A stretch of DNA of 64,000 nt, from positions 62,001 to 126,000 of the forward strand of contig CAJUEO010000003.1 of assembly GCA_910585685.1 (NCBI GenBank), given 5' to 3'. This document shows, in pieces, positions 9,215 to 17,227 of this stretch (position 1 is its first letter; every line of letters starts with the position of its first letter). Below the pieces are notes generated by a model, which did no database searches, had not been told where the DNA came from, and saw only the letters and a list, made by a program, of their open reading frames with translations. The position numbers were made by a program, and so were the translations under genes. Source of the stretch: an uncultured Christensenella sp. (GTDB lineage: Bacteria > Bacillota > Clostridia > Christensenellales > Borkfalkiaceae).

Positions 9215-10092
9215 ATTAAACCTACCTTTTTAATTTCGGCTTGTAAAACCTTTTTGTGCTCGTCCTCAAGCTCGGTAAGCGGCGCGCGCGGCGTGCCTGC
9301 GGCAAAGCCGAGCATATTCATAGCCGCCTTTACGGGTATGGGGTTTACTTCGCAAAACAGCGCGTTTTCGAGCGGTAAAATCAAGTCCTGAATTTTCATT
9401 GCCTCGTCAAATTTGTTGTCGCGTGCAAGCTTAACCATTTTTGTAACAAGTTTGGGCGCAACGTTGGAAGCTACCGAAATTACGCCTGCGCCTCCAATTG
9501 CCATTATGGGCAGGTTGAGCGCGTCCTCTCCCGAAAACAAATTCATTTTGCCGCGTATTCTGCGCATTGTTTCCATTGTCTGCGCCATAATGCCGCTTGC
9601 CTCTTTTATAGACTCCATATTGGGAATGTTTGCAAGCTTTTCGGCTGTTTCGGGGGTAATGTTCACGCCCGTTCGCGAGGGCACGTTGTAAGCGATTACG
9701 GGAATTTTTACGGCTTCGCATATAGCTTTGTAGTACTCGTAAATTCCGCGCTGCGTGCATTTGTTGTAGTAGGGGGTAACTGCGAGAATACCGTCCGCGC
9801 CCAGCTTTTCGGCTTTTATAGACGAGGCTACTGCTTTTGCCGTGTCGTTGTTGCCCGTGCCTATAATAATTTTTACGCGTTTGTCGGCTTTTTTAACGCA
9901 ATATTTTATGACCTCGGTCTTTTCTTCCTCGGTCATAGTGGACGGCTCTCCCGTAGTGCCGAGTACTACCAGCCCGTCAACTCCGCCGTCGATTTGAAAA
10001 TCAATAAGCCTGCCAAGTTCGTCAAAGTTTACGCCGCTTTGATTGAACGGCGTTATAAGCGCGGTAAAAACTCCCTCAAAATATCCTTTCAT
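9211..10092 (-). CDS. dapA: 4-hydroxy-tetrahydrodipicolinate synthase
   Basis: A 293-residue TIM-barrel aldolase that condenses pyruvate with aspartate semialdehyde, the committed step to diaminopimelate and lysine. The family marks are present: GTTGE near residue 45, YNVPSRTG with the catalytic Tyr, SIKEASG with the Schiff-base Lys, and SGED. The ribosome binding site GAGGG is well placed before the ATG. It is the middle gene of the operon, 33 bases after asd and overlapping dapB by four bases. Confidence 0.97.
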   Translation of the reverse strand: MKGYFEGVFTALITPFNQSGVNFDELGRLIDFQIDGGVDGLVVLGTTGEPSTMTEEEKTEVIKYCVKKADKRVKIIIGTGNNDTAKAVASSIKAEKLGADGILAVTPYYNKCTQRGIYEYYKAICEAVKIPVIAYNVPSRTGVNITPETAEKLANIPNMESIKEASGIMAQTMETMRRIRGKMNLFSGEDALNLPIMAIGGAGVISVASNVAPKLVTKMVKLARDNKFDEAMKIQDLILPLENALFCEVNPIPVKAAMNMLGFAAGTPRAPLTELEDEHKKVLQAEIKKVGLI

Positions 10093-10125
10093 AATACCCT
10101 CAATATGATTGATTTTTAAAAAATG

Positions 10126-11205
10126 TTAATCGAAATAGCCCTTAGCCGCCAGAAGTTCGGCAAGTAGTACGGCGCCGCCTGCCGCGCCGCGCAAGGTATT
10201 GTGCGAAAAACCTATAAATTTATAGTCGAAGAGGTTGTCTTCCCTCAATCTTCCGCAAAGCACAGCCATTCCGTTTTCAAGGTTTCTGTCAAGCTTGGGC
10301 TGAGGTCTGTCGTCCTCGTCGAAATAGTGAATAAACTGTTTGGGTGCGGAGGGCAGGCAGAGCTTCTGCGGTTCACCTGCAAACTCGCGCCAAGCCTGTA
10401 TAATTTGTTGCTTTGCGGGCTTTTGGGTAAATTTAACAAAGCAAGCCGCCGTGTGTCCGTCGGATACGGGCACTCGCAGGCACTGCGCCGTAATTTTAGG
10501 GCAGTCGGCGCATACAATTTTGCCGTTTTCGACCTTGCCCCAAATTTTCAAAGGCTCTTTTTCGCTTTTTTCCTCTTCTCCGCCGATATAGGGGATTACG
10601 TTGTCGCAAATTTCCGGCATGGTTTCAAAGGTCTTGCCCGCGCCCGATATGGCTTGATAGGTCGTTACCGCCACACTCTCTATGCCGAATTTTTTCAAGG
10701 GGTGCAACAGGGGAACGTACGATTGCAGCGAACAGTTGCTCTTTACCGCGATAAATCCGCGCTTTGTGCCAAGCCTTTTTCTCTGCAAGGGGATAACCTC
10801 GAGGTGTTCGGGGTTGACCTCGGGAATAATCATAGGCACGTCGTCCGTAAACCTGTGCGCCGAGTTATTTGAAACAATGGGGCACTCGAGCTTTGCATAG
10901 GCGTATTCAAGCTCGCGTATTTCGTCCTTTTTCATATTTACAGCGCAAAAGCAAAAATCGACTTTTTTTGCTATTGTCTTTATGTCTGCGGTTGCGTCCA
11001 AAACTTGCATATCTGCAAATTTCTCGGGCATGGGCGCCGACATGTGCCAGCGCCTTACCGCGTCTTTATAGCTCTTGTTTGCGGAATTTTTGGATGCCGC
11101 AAGTACGGTTACTTCAAATAAGGGGTGGTTTTCCAGCAACAGCAAAAATCTTTGCCCTACCATTCCCGTGGCGCCGATAACGCCGACTTTGTATCTTTTT
11201 TGCAT
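10126..11205 (-). CDS. asd: Aspartate-semialdehyde dehydrogenase (archaeal/fungal-type)
   Basis: A 359-residue NADP-dependent enzyme that reduces aspartyl phosphate to aspartate semialdehyde, which DapA then uses. GATGMVGQRF is the cofactor loop. SNCSLQ holds the catalytic Cys and SDGHTA lies in the substrate region. The GMVGQRF/ENHPLFEV pattern is that of the archaeal/fungal subtype rather than the classical bacterial Asd. The ATG at 11205 follows a GGAG ribosome binding site. An upstream in-frame extension would run into the riboswitch and is rejected. It is the first gene of the operon and is controlled by the lysine riboswitch and its terminator. Confidence 0.94.
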   Translation of the reverse strand: MQKRYKVGVIGATGMVGQRFLLLLENHPLFEVTVLAASKNSANKSYKDAVRRWHMSAPMPEKFADMQVLDATADIKTIAKKVDFCFCAVNMKKDEIRELEYAYAKLECPIVSNNSAHRFTDDVPMIIPEVNPEHLEVIPLQRKRLGTKRGFIAVKSNCSLQSYVPLLHPLKKFGIESVAVTTYQAISGAGKTFETMPEICDNVIPYIGGEEEKSEKEPLKIWGKVENGKIVCADCPKITAQCLRVPVSDGHTAACFVKFTQKPAKQQIIQAWREFAGEPQKLCLPSAPKQFIHYFDEDDRPQPKLDRNLENGMAVLCGRLREDNLFDYKFIGFSHNTLRGAAGGAVLLAELLAAKGYFD

Positions 11206-11236
11206 ATTAACTCCATAGATTGATATAGTACGTTTT

Positions 11237-11267
11237 AAAAAAATAAAAGACAGTACGCCGTACTGCC
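11237..11267 (-). terminator. Riboswitch-controlled terminator before asd
   Basis: On the minus strand GGCAGTAC pairs with GTACTGTC around a short GGC loop and is followed by TTTTATTTTTTT. It sits between the lysine aptamer and the asd ribosome binding site, the expected place for an expression platform. Confidence 0.85.
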
Positions 11268-11274
11268 GCAAAAA

Positions 11275-11446
11275 GCAATTAGCGCAACACATAAGTGACA
11301 GTCGCAAAGGTATTAGCCCGTGCGCCCGACGGAATTTCAAGGTAAAAAACCGCCTCGGCGGAGGTACCCTTTTGCCGAAACTTAAAGTCGGAATTTCCTT
11401 TAAATTCCTGTTTTCGGTTACTTTTGTCCGTCCGCTCCTCTAATTT
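11275..11446 (-). ncRNA. Lysine riboswitch (L box)
   Basis: The minus-strand leader reads, in order, AGAGGAGCGG, AGTAACC, a GGAATTT/AAATTCC arm, AAAGGG, CTCCGCCGAGGCGG, CGTCGGGCG and GACTGTCAC. These match the conserved core blocks of the L box (AGAGGUGC, AGUA, AAGGG, CGCCGAAG, GCUGG, ACUGUCA) in the right order and spacing. A terminator follows and then a lysine biosynthesis operon. It should end transcription early when lysine is abundant. Boundaries are approximate. Confidence 0.88.
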
Positions 11447-11454
11447 GCAAGGTT

Positions 11455-11483
11455 ATCATATCACAACGCTTTAAAATTGTAAA
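11455..11483 (-). promoter_or_regulatory. Promoter of the lysine riboswitch/asd operon
   Basis: On the minus strand: TTTACA (11483-11478), a 17-base spacer and TATGAT (11460-11455). Transcription should start near 11448, just before the aptamer. Confidence 0.8.
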
Positions 11484-11562
11484 GAAAAAGCGCTCGGTTT
11501 TAAAAAATTTATTTCGGGCAATTGTGTGAAAAAATAACATTATATTATATAATGTAGTTTAC

Positions 11563-11591
11563 TTGACAAAATCAAAGGGGGGGGGTATATA
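11563..11591 (+). promoter_or_regulatory. Promoter with a G9 tract in its spacer
   Basis: TTGACA (11563-11568), a spacer of exactly 17 bases and TATATA (11586-11591). The last nine spacer bases (11577-11585) are all G. Slippage in this run would change the spacer length and so promoter strength. It drives the lipoprotein gene at 11634. Confidence 0.8.
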
Positions 11592-11633
11592 CTTATTATG
11601 GTGAATATTATAACAAATCAAAGGAGAGAAAAA

Positions 11634-13592
11634 ATGAAACTTATCAAAAGACTTTTGGTCGTTTTTGCGGCATTTGTTCTTGCGTTTTCGGTGTTTGCGC
11701 TGTCTGCTTCGGCGTGCAATCCTTCAGATAATACCGAAAATAACAATAACAACGGCGGCAATAACGGCGGTAACAACAACGGCAACAATAATAACGAAGA
11801 AGACGATATTAAGGGACCTTCCGTAAGCCCCAACGCTTCGCTTATAAACGCCGTTTACAATCAAAGCTACGTTGCTGCTTCGTTCACAGGCAAGATTGAC
11901 ATTACGCGTGAGGAAGCACTTTTCAGCGTAAGCGAGAACGGCGGAAAGGGTGAGCAATTAAAACCCTCGGAAGTTGTAAAAACTATGCATATGTTCGGCA
12001 GCGGTAAAGTAAACCTTGCCGACGCGGACGCCGATTTGGTAGTCGGTATGGAAGAAAAATATTCTTCAAGCGAAGCGCCCGACTTAACGCTGATAAACAT
12101 TTTAATGCGCGGCGGAGAAGTTTATACTGCCGTCGAGTATGGTGACGACGGCAATCCCATAGAGATTAAAGATTATACGGGCGTCGATTTATACCATCAA
12201 TTTAACTTAATAGAAGAACTCATTCCGTCGTTACCCGGCGGCAGTTCGATAAGGGAATTGGTGGACGGTCTGCTTGAAGAAATTGCCGAAACAAACGGTA
12301 TTACAATCGAACAAGCCGAAGAGCTGCTAGACGAAGAGCTCGCTGAACTCGGCATAACGGTTGAAGAGTTGAGAAATATTAATCCGGCGGCTGTTCTTAC
12401 GGAATATGCGCTGAATTTCGAAACGTTTATAGTTATGTCGCTTACCGATAATTTCGGCGCGCTGAAAGTTGAAAATAGCACAGCCACCGCCGATTTGCTT
12501 TTAATGGCTCAGAATATAGTTAAAGAAGCAAAAGATTTTGTAAATTCAATCAACGGTGACACAACTATCGGAGATGTACTCAACAATAAAGCGGTAAAGG
12601 GAGTTTTAGAACCCCTGCTGAACGTAATCGAGCCTGAAATTTTCAGACAGATGCTTCCTCAGTTGACTTTGCAGATATTGGTAAGCACGGTGCATTCGCA
12701 GGACGCATTAATGCAATTGTTGGAAATTTACAACAGTGTGGATTGGGAAGCTATTCTTGTTGAACCCGACGAGGGCGCAACTACATACGACTACCTTATA
12801 AAGTTTATTTCATCAGAGGCTTTAAGGGTTGAAGCGAGCAAGGTTATAGCTGCGCTCGAAAATACCGAGGATATGCAGCTTCCCGTGGAAATCGAGTTGC
12901 CCGTAACACTCGACAAAATGACAATCGACTATTTTGTCAGATTTTCAGGCCATACCTTGGCAGAGTTGAAGGAAGAGGTTTTGCCTTATCTCGACTGTGT
13001 TACGGAAAACGGCGTTTCCCTCAATCCCGAAATTTTGGACTTTAATACGTTGGACGTGGAAATCAACGAGGCAAAAATAATTTATACGCTTGACGGTAAA
13101 AAAGTTACGGGGCAACGCGTTAAAGCTGATTATGTCAGTAAATATTATGGCAGAGAATATATAACCGACAACGATGTGATTACTGTTTTTTGGAATGAGG
13201 AAAGCGTTTCCTGTACTTTTGACGGCAATGTTATTTATACCGACACAGAGTATGAGCTTTACGACGTTTCCGAAAATATAGAGAACATCGGTGTGTCAAA
13301 TATTACGGGAACTTATTATTTTGAAGCTTTGAGAATTGATTTAGGCGGTGAAGTTACCGAAATTAGGGTTGGAGAAGAGTATTTGGAATCAGTTTTAGAT
13401 AGGAATTTTTACGTTTTGACGATGAACGAAGACAATACTTATGCTCTTACCGCTAACGGCATAACCGTTCCGGGGCATTGGGAGTATAAAAACGGCAATT
13501 ATTTGTTGGACGACTCGATAGTATGTGTTTTCAGCGGTTCGCAAGTTACGCTTGAAATACAAGAAAATCAAAAAATAGTTCTCAGAAAATAA
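11634..13592 (+). CDS. Large predicted lipoprotein with Asn/Gly-rich linker
   Basis: A 652-residue exported protein. The signal peptide MKLIKRLLVVFAAFVLAF ends in ALSASAC, a loose lipobox, and the Cys is followed by a low-complexity Asn/Gly linker (residues ~30-53), as is usual for lipoproteins that stand off the membrane. The middle is acidic and mostly helical. The last ~90 residues (NITGTYYFEA, GHWEYKNGNYLL) look like a small lipocalin-like beta domain. The ATG at 11634 follows AAGGAGAG; an ATG at 11598 is rejected because it falls just after the -10 element. It has its own promoter, with a G9 spacer, and its own terminator, so it is monocistronic. I do not recognise the family. A cell-surface role is inferred from the signal and linker. 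Confidence 0.75.
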   Translation: MKLIKRLLVVFAAFVLAFSVFALSASACNPSDNTENNNNNGGNNGGNNNGNNNNEEDDIKGPSVSPNASLINAVYNQSYVAASFTGKIDITREEALFSVSENGGKGEQLKPSEVVKTMHMFGSGKVNLADADADLVVGMEEKYSSSEAPDLTLINILMRGGEVYTAVEYGDDGNPIEIKDYTGVDLYHQFNLIEELIPSLPGGSSIRELVDGLLEEIAETNGITIEQAEELLDEELAELGITVEELRNINPAAVLTEYALNFETFIVMSLTDNFGALKVENSTATADLLLMAQNIVKEAKDFVNSINGDTTIGDVLNNKAVKGVLEPLLNVIEPEIFRQMLPQLTLQILVSTVHSQDALMQLLEIYNSVDWEAILVEPDEGATTYDYLIKFISSEALRVEASKVIAALENTEDMQLPVEIELPVTLDKMTIDYFVRFSGHTLAELKEEVLPYLDCVTENGVSLNPEILDFNTLDVEINEAKIIYTLDGKKVTGQRVKADYVSKYYGREYITDNDVITVFWNEESVSCTFDGNVIYTDTEYELYDVSENIENIGVSNITGTYYFEALRIDLGGEVTEIRVGEEYLESVLDRNFYVLTMNEDNTYALTANGITVPGHWEYKNGNYLLDDSIVCVFSGSQVTLEIQENQKIVLRK

Positions 13593-13596
13593 ATTG

Positions 13597-13634
13597 AAAA
13601 TACGGTTTTCCCGAAAGGGGAAGCCGTATTTTTT
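13597..13634 (+). terminator. Intrinsic terminator of the lipoprotein gene
   Basis: AAATACGG...CCC pairs with GGGG...CCGTATT around a GAAA loop and is followed by a T run. Confidence 0.9.
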
Positions 13635-13674
13635 GTTTTCGTCGCAAATTATTTGCGTTAAGCGATAAAACTAA

Positions 13675-13703
13675 TTGACAAGCATTTTTAATTATTGTAA
13701 AAT
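13675..13703 (+). promoter_or_regulatory. Promoter of the surface-protein gene
   Basis: TTGACA (13675-13680), 17 bases, TAAAAT (13698-13703). The leader to the ATG at 13778 would be about 68 bases. Confidence 0.8.
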
Positions 13704-13777
13704 TAACAGGTACAAATAAAATTAAAAGTAAAAGTGCAACGTTTTTTGATTGTGCTTTGAATATGTGAGTTTAGCTT

Positions 13778-16186
13778 ATGAAATCTTTGAGATTAAAATT
13801 ATTTTCTATAATTGCCCTTGCTGTCGCGTTTGTGGCTTGTGTAGGCGCGTTTTTCGGATTTAATTTCGCAAACGCGGACAGAAACGTAACCGTTTCGGGT
13901 TCGAGTATTTTCTACACCACGGGAAATGCCGAAGTTTGGGCGCACGAGGTTGCCGCGGAAGAGGGCGTTGAAGACAGCACTTCTACCTATTATTCTATGT
14001 TTGTCTTAAAGTCGGACGGAGACGGCGTCAATTACAGAAAAAATCTTGCTCATCATTGGTTCTATAACGCAAACTTCAAGTACGAAGACGAAAATGACAA
14101 GGATAAAGACAATGACGAGGGCAACGAAGAGGTAAAAGTACTTGAAAAGGCGGAAGGCTTTTTCAATATGGATATAGGCTTCGAACTCGAGGACGGCAAG
14201 CTTGCTTTCAAAAAATATGTAATTACCTTTGAAAGTCAGCAGTTTTCCCAAACCAAGGACAGTAAGTCTAAAAACTATATAATATTCTATCCCACGGCTT
14301 CGGGCACCGGTCTCAACGTAGTTATAGGCAACGACGCGGAAGCGCAACTGCCCGAAAACCCCGTTGAAATCGGCTACGACAATATCAGTATCAAATTTTC
14401 CAAGAGCGAAGTCGGCGGCAACTACAATGTTACCGTATCCACGAGCGAAACTGCAAAAGTCGAGGGGGAGTTTGAGAATATAGGCGGCAACTACGCAAGA
14501 TATTCTTCCTCATCGACGACGCCCGTAACGCCTCTTTCATTCAAAGCGGAATTCGAAGAGGGTGTTACCGCAAACGCAAAAATGGTAATGTACAACCTCA
14601 ACGGTCAAAGCTTTTTGCTTACAGGCACGCGTGAGTCGGACGGTCATCGCGTCGGCGGCACCGTAAACGACACTACGCCCCCCGTGCTCTGCCTTGACAA
14701 GGGAGTTTCCTTTATTCAGCTCGGCGGAGAAATTAGCTTCAGATATACCGTTGTCGACGTGCTCGCTTCCTCTCCCAGCATTACAACTTCATACTTTATG
14801 CTCACCAAAAATCAGGTAAAAGACGGAGTCAATGCAGAGGACTACACCAACGAAAGTTTATTCAGAAAAGTAGCGGACAGCGACGACCAGAAGATGATAC
14901 CCCACGCTACTCACTATATCCCCAACTCAAACGACTTCGGCGCCGACAGCAGCTTCGGAGACCAGCTCGAGGCAAAGGCGGCGGTAAAGGTTTGCCTTAA
15001 ACTTACCGATACTTCGTCGAGCGGCGGCGTTTCGGACTATGTAATGCTCGATTGGTTTGTTGAGGACGAGTTTGTTCTTAACATAGACAGTCAAAACTAT
15101 ATCGCAGTTGCCGAAGATACTGTCGGCACAACGTATGCATATACAGACGGCACGGCAAGCAACCCCGACTCGGAAGAGTGGGACAACCTTGTAAAGGAAT
15201 ATCAGGCGGCTGTTGACGAGGCGGCAAAGGACTTGCTTGCGGGCAGTAAAAACTACTTCTATCTTCCCTCGGCTGAAAAGCTGTTCAAGGACAATGCCAC
15301 AAGATATGCGGATATGACGTTTGCTATCTATTATAACAACGGCAGTCAGCAACAGCAATCGAACAAGGCGGCAAACGCGCTTTCGATAAATATCAGCAAA
15401 GCCGGCAGATATATGTTTACTATATTTGCAAACGACTCCGTAGCGAATCCTATGTACTATTACGACGCCGAGAACGAAAAGAAAGAGTTCACGACAAACG
15501 ATATCTGGAATATGTACGAGGAGAAGAAGGACAGTGATTTTGAGAATACGAGAAGGTATTTGCCTTGGTTCTACTTCGACGTTGAAGCTTCGGAAATTTC
15601 AATAGAAACCCCCGAAGAGCAGGACACTGCGTACGTCGGCAGCAGCTATACTCCCGAATCTTTCGATATCAACGGCGTATCTTACAACACCGAATACAAT
15701 TTATATCTCTTCAATAACGACAAATATTTCGAGGATAAGGGCGTTGCTCTCACTTACGAGCAGTTTTTAGAGCAGAAGGACGAGCTTTTGAACGACGACG
15801 TAAACAGAAAGTGGTTCACTTATATCTACTCGAGTTCCGAGCTCAACGAGGGTACCGAGGAGTACGAAAAGTATAACGAATACGCTTGGAACAGCAGTTC
15901 GCTTACCTTCGTTCCTCAGGACGAAAACGCGTTCTACCTCATTCAATGCGTCGTAAAGAGCACCACGGGCAGCGCGCAGGAAGCTACGGCGTATATGGCT
16001 ATTGCTTCGGCGCCTCAGGTAAAGCCCTTGACAGGTGAAGATACCTGGGTTCGCGACAATATGATTTCCATTGTGCTTTTGAGCATTGCCGGCGTTTCGC
16101 TTATCGGCATTGTGCTTCTCATAGTCATTAAGCCCAAGGATAAGGGTGACCTCGACGATATGGAATTGGAAAAACCCAAAAAATAA
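13778..16186 (+). CDS. Large surface protein, signal peptide plus C-terminal membrane anchor
   Basis: An 802-residue protein with a signal peptide (MKSLRLKLFSIIALAVAF to about residue 33, ANA cleavage). A long extracellular part follows, then one transmembrane helix near residues 763-785 and a short charged tail (KPKDKGDLDDMELEKPKK). The topology is single-pass with the bulk outside; no LPXTG sorting motif was seen. Residues ~105-120 form a very acidic Asp/Glu/Lys stretch. A DTTPPVLCLD segment near residue 305 resembles the junction of Ig-like surface domains. The gene has its own promoter and terminator. The ribosome binding site is weak. I do not recognise the family; an adhesin or envelope role is possible but unproven. 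Confidence 0.75.
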   Translation: MKSLRLKLFSIIALAVAFVACVGAFFGFNFANADRNVTVSGSSIFYTTGNAEVWAHEVAAEEGVEDSTSTYYSMFVLKSDGDGVNYRKNLAHHWFYNANFKYEDENDKDKDNDEGNEEVKVLEKAEGFFNMDIGFELEDGKLAFKKYVITFESQQFSQTKDSKSKNYIIFYPTASGTGLNVVIGNDAEAQLPENPVEIGYDNISIKFSKSEVGGNYNVTVSTSETAKVEGEFENIGGNYARYSSSSTTPVTPLSFKAEFEEGVTANAKMVMYNLNGQSFLLTGTRESDGHRVGGTVNDTTPPVLCLDKGVSFIQLGGEISFRYTVVDVLASSPSITTSYFMLTKNQVKDGVNAEDYTNESLFRKVADSDDQKMIPHATHYIPNSNDFGADSSFGDQLEAKAAVKVCLKLTDTSSSGGVSDYVMLDWFVEDEFVLNIDSQNYIAVAEDTVGTTYAYTDGTASNPDSEEWDNLVKEYQAAVDEAAKDLLAGSKNYFYLPSAEKLFKDNATRYADMTFAIYYNNGSQQQQSNKAANALSINISKAGRYMFTIFANDSVANPMYYYDAENEKKEFTTNDIWNMYEEKKDSDFENTRRYLPWFYFDVEASEISIETPEEQDTAYVGSSYTPESFDINGVSYNTEYNLYLFNNDKYFEDKGVALTYEQFLEQKDELLNDDVNRKWFTYIYSSSELNEGTEEYEKYNEYAWNSSSLTFVPQDENAFYLIQCVVKSTTGSAQEATAYMAIASAPQVKPLTGEDTWVRDNMISIVLLSIAGVSLIGIVLLIVIKPKDKGDLDDMELEKPKK

Positions 16187-16196
16187 CAAATAAATT

Positions 16197-16227
16197 AAAG
16201 CGGTTGCTTAGCGCAACCGCTTTTTTT
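16197..16227 (+). terminator. Intrinsic terminator of the surface-protein gene
   Basis: AAAGCGGTTGC (16197-16207) pairs with GCAACCGCTTT (16213-16223), followed by a T run. Confidence 0.92.
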
Positions 16228-16234
16228 GTTTGAG

Positions 16235-16702
16235 TTATTTGTTAAAAGAAAGTGTAATTTCGTAAATAATTTTATTTAAAGTATAACCGATATTTGTGTG
16301 ATAGCAGTCTGTTGTTTCATTGATTTTGATTTTAATGACTCCGTTACACACATAAAAACCGTATTCAGCTCTTTCGCCCTTAAAACTTATAAATGAAACA
16401 CTGCTGTTTTCCGACTTGGCGTTAAACTCCGCGTTATCCGTAGCTTGAAAGCACGCAATCGAAAAAAGCTCTCTTACGTTTTTAAGCACGTCCTCGTCGT
16501 AAAAGTTTCCGCGCAGGTTGGGATTGTTGCCCTCGTCTGCGTACATTTCGGTAATCGCGTCGTCAAAAAACGCCCCCAAGCCTATTTGATAAGCATCTTT
16601 TATCGGTTTCTCTCTATCGACCGTCATTGCAATTATCGATAAAATAATTGCGGCAATCGACAAAACTATTGCAATTACGGATAAAATAGATTTAAGTTTC
16701 AT
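16235..16702 (-). CDS. Small single-pass membrane protein of unknown function
   Basis: 155 residues beginning MKLKSILSVIAIVLS, with one strongly hydrophobic N-terminal helix (residues ~5-28) that serves as an uncleaved anchor or signal. The rest is a small soluble domain, presumably outside, ending in a beta-rich part with YGFYVCNGVIKIKI. The ATG at 16702 is chosen over a TTG at 16717, because the stretch between them holds the G-rich (GGGGG) element that could act as ribosome binding site. It is transcribed toward the surface-protein gene from its own promoter. I do not recognise a family. Confidence 0.65.
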   Translation of the reverse strand: MKLKSILSVIAIVLSIAAIILSIIAMTVDREKPIKDAYQIGLGAFFDDAITEMYADEGNNPNLRGNFYDEDVLKNVRELFSIACFQATDNAEFNAKSENSSVSFISFKGERAEYGFYVCNGVIKIKINETTDCYHTNIGYTLNKIIYEITLSFNK

Positions 16703-16737
16703 AAATTTAGCCCCCAAAAATTTTTTTGTTCAATATA

Positions 16738-16765
16738 ATTTTACATCTGAATTGAATTTTGTCAA
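16738..16765 (-). promoter_or_regulatory. Promoter of the small membrane protein gene
   Basis: On the minus strand: TTGACA (16765-16760), 16 bases, TAAAAT (16743-16738). It is divergent from the metal-resistance promoter 20 bases away. Confidence 0.75.
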
Positions 16766-16784
16766 TAGAGATATCAAAAAATGC

Positions 16785-16813
16785 TTGACAAGGGTGAAAT
16801 TACATATTATACT
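16785..16813 (+). promoter_or_regulatory. Promoter of the metal-efflux operon
   Basis: TTGACA (16785-16790), exactly 17 bases, TATACT (16808-16813): near consensus, so it needs a repressor to be silent. The predicted start near 16820 falls on the palindromic operator. Confidence 0.88.
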
Positions 16814-16819
16814 ATTATC

Positions 16820-16839
16820 ATATGAATAAGCATTCATAT
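16820..16839. promoter_or_regulatory. ArsR/SmtB-type operator
   Basis: A perfect inverted repeat, ATATGAAT-AAGC-ATTCATAT, directly at the predicted transcription start. The ATATGAA..TTCATAT form is that of CadC/SmtB/CzrA operators. The repressor encoded at 16870 is the obvious ligand. Confidence 0.85.
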
Positions 16840-16869
16840 AAAAGCATATAATAATAACGGAGAAATAAT

Positions 16870-17223
16870 ATGGCTATAGAGTGCGGCAGCGAAAAGCTGC
16901 ATGAAGAAAGAATAAAGGTTGCGCTTGAAAATATGCCTGCGGACGGGCGTATCGAGGAGATGGCGGCAAGATTTAAAGCAATAAGCGAGCCGTCGCGGCT
17001 TAAAATTTTGCTTGCGTTGGAGGGCGGAGAGCTGTGCGTGGAACACATAGTCGACGCGGTCGGCGGAAATCAAAGCGCGGTTTCGCACCAGCTTAAAACG
17101 CTTAAAGACAACAAAATCGTAAAGAGCAGGCGCGAGGGCAAAAAGATTTTATATTCCGTGTCGGACGAACACATTATGAATATGATAGAGCTTGCGAAAC
17201 AGCATTTGGACTGCGAGGAATAA
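16870..17223 (+). CDS. ArsR/SmtB-family metal-sensing repressor
   Basis: A 117-residue winged-helix protein that should bind the palindrome upstream and release it when metal is present. The core (FKAISEPSRLKILLAL, then NQSAVSHQLKTLKDNKIV) is the family's HTH. The alpha-3 region reads ELCVEHI, with only one Cys of the CadC ELCVCDL motif. The alpha-5 helix carries DEH, ten residues, then QHLDC, which fits the D-X-H-X10-H-X2-E/H zinc site of SmtB/CzrA with Cys in the last position. This suggests zinc or cadmium sensing through the alpha-5 site. The ribosome binding site is GGAGA. The efflux ATPase starts four bases after the stop, so they are one operon. Confidence 0.92.
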   Translation: MAIECGSEKLHEERIKVALENMPADGRIEEMAARFKAISEPSRLKILLALEGGELCVEHIVDAVGGNQSAVSHQLKTLKDNKIVKSRREGKKILYSVSDEHIMNMIELAKQHLDCEE

Positions 17224-17227
17224 ATTT

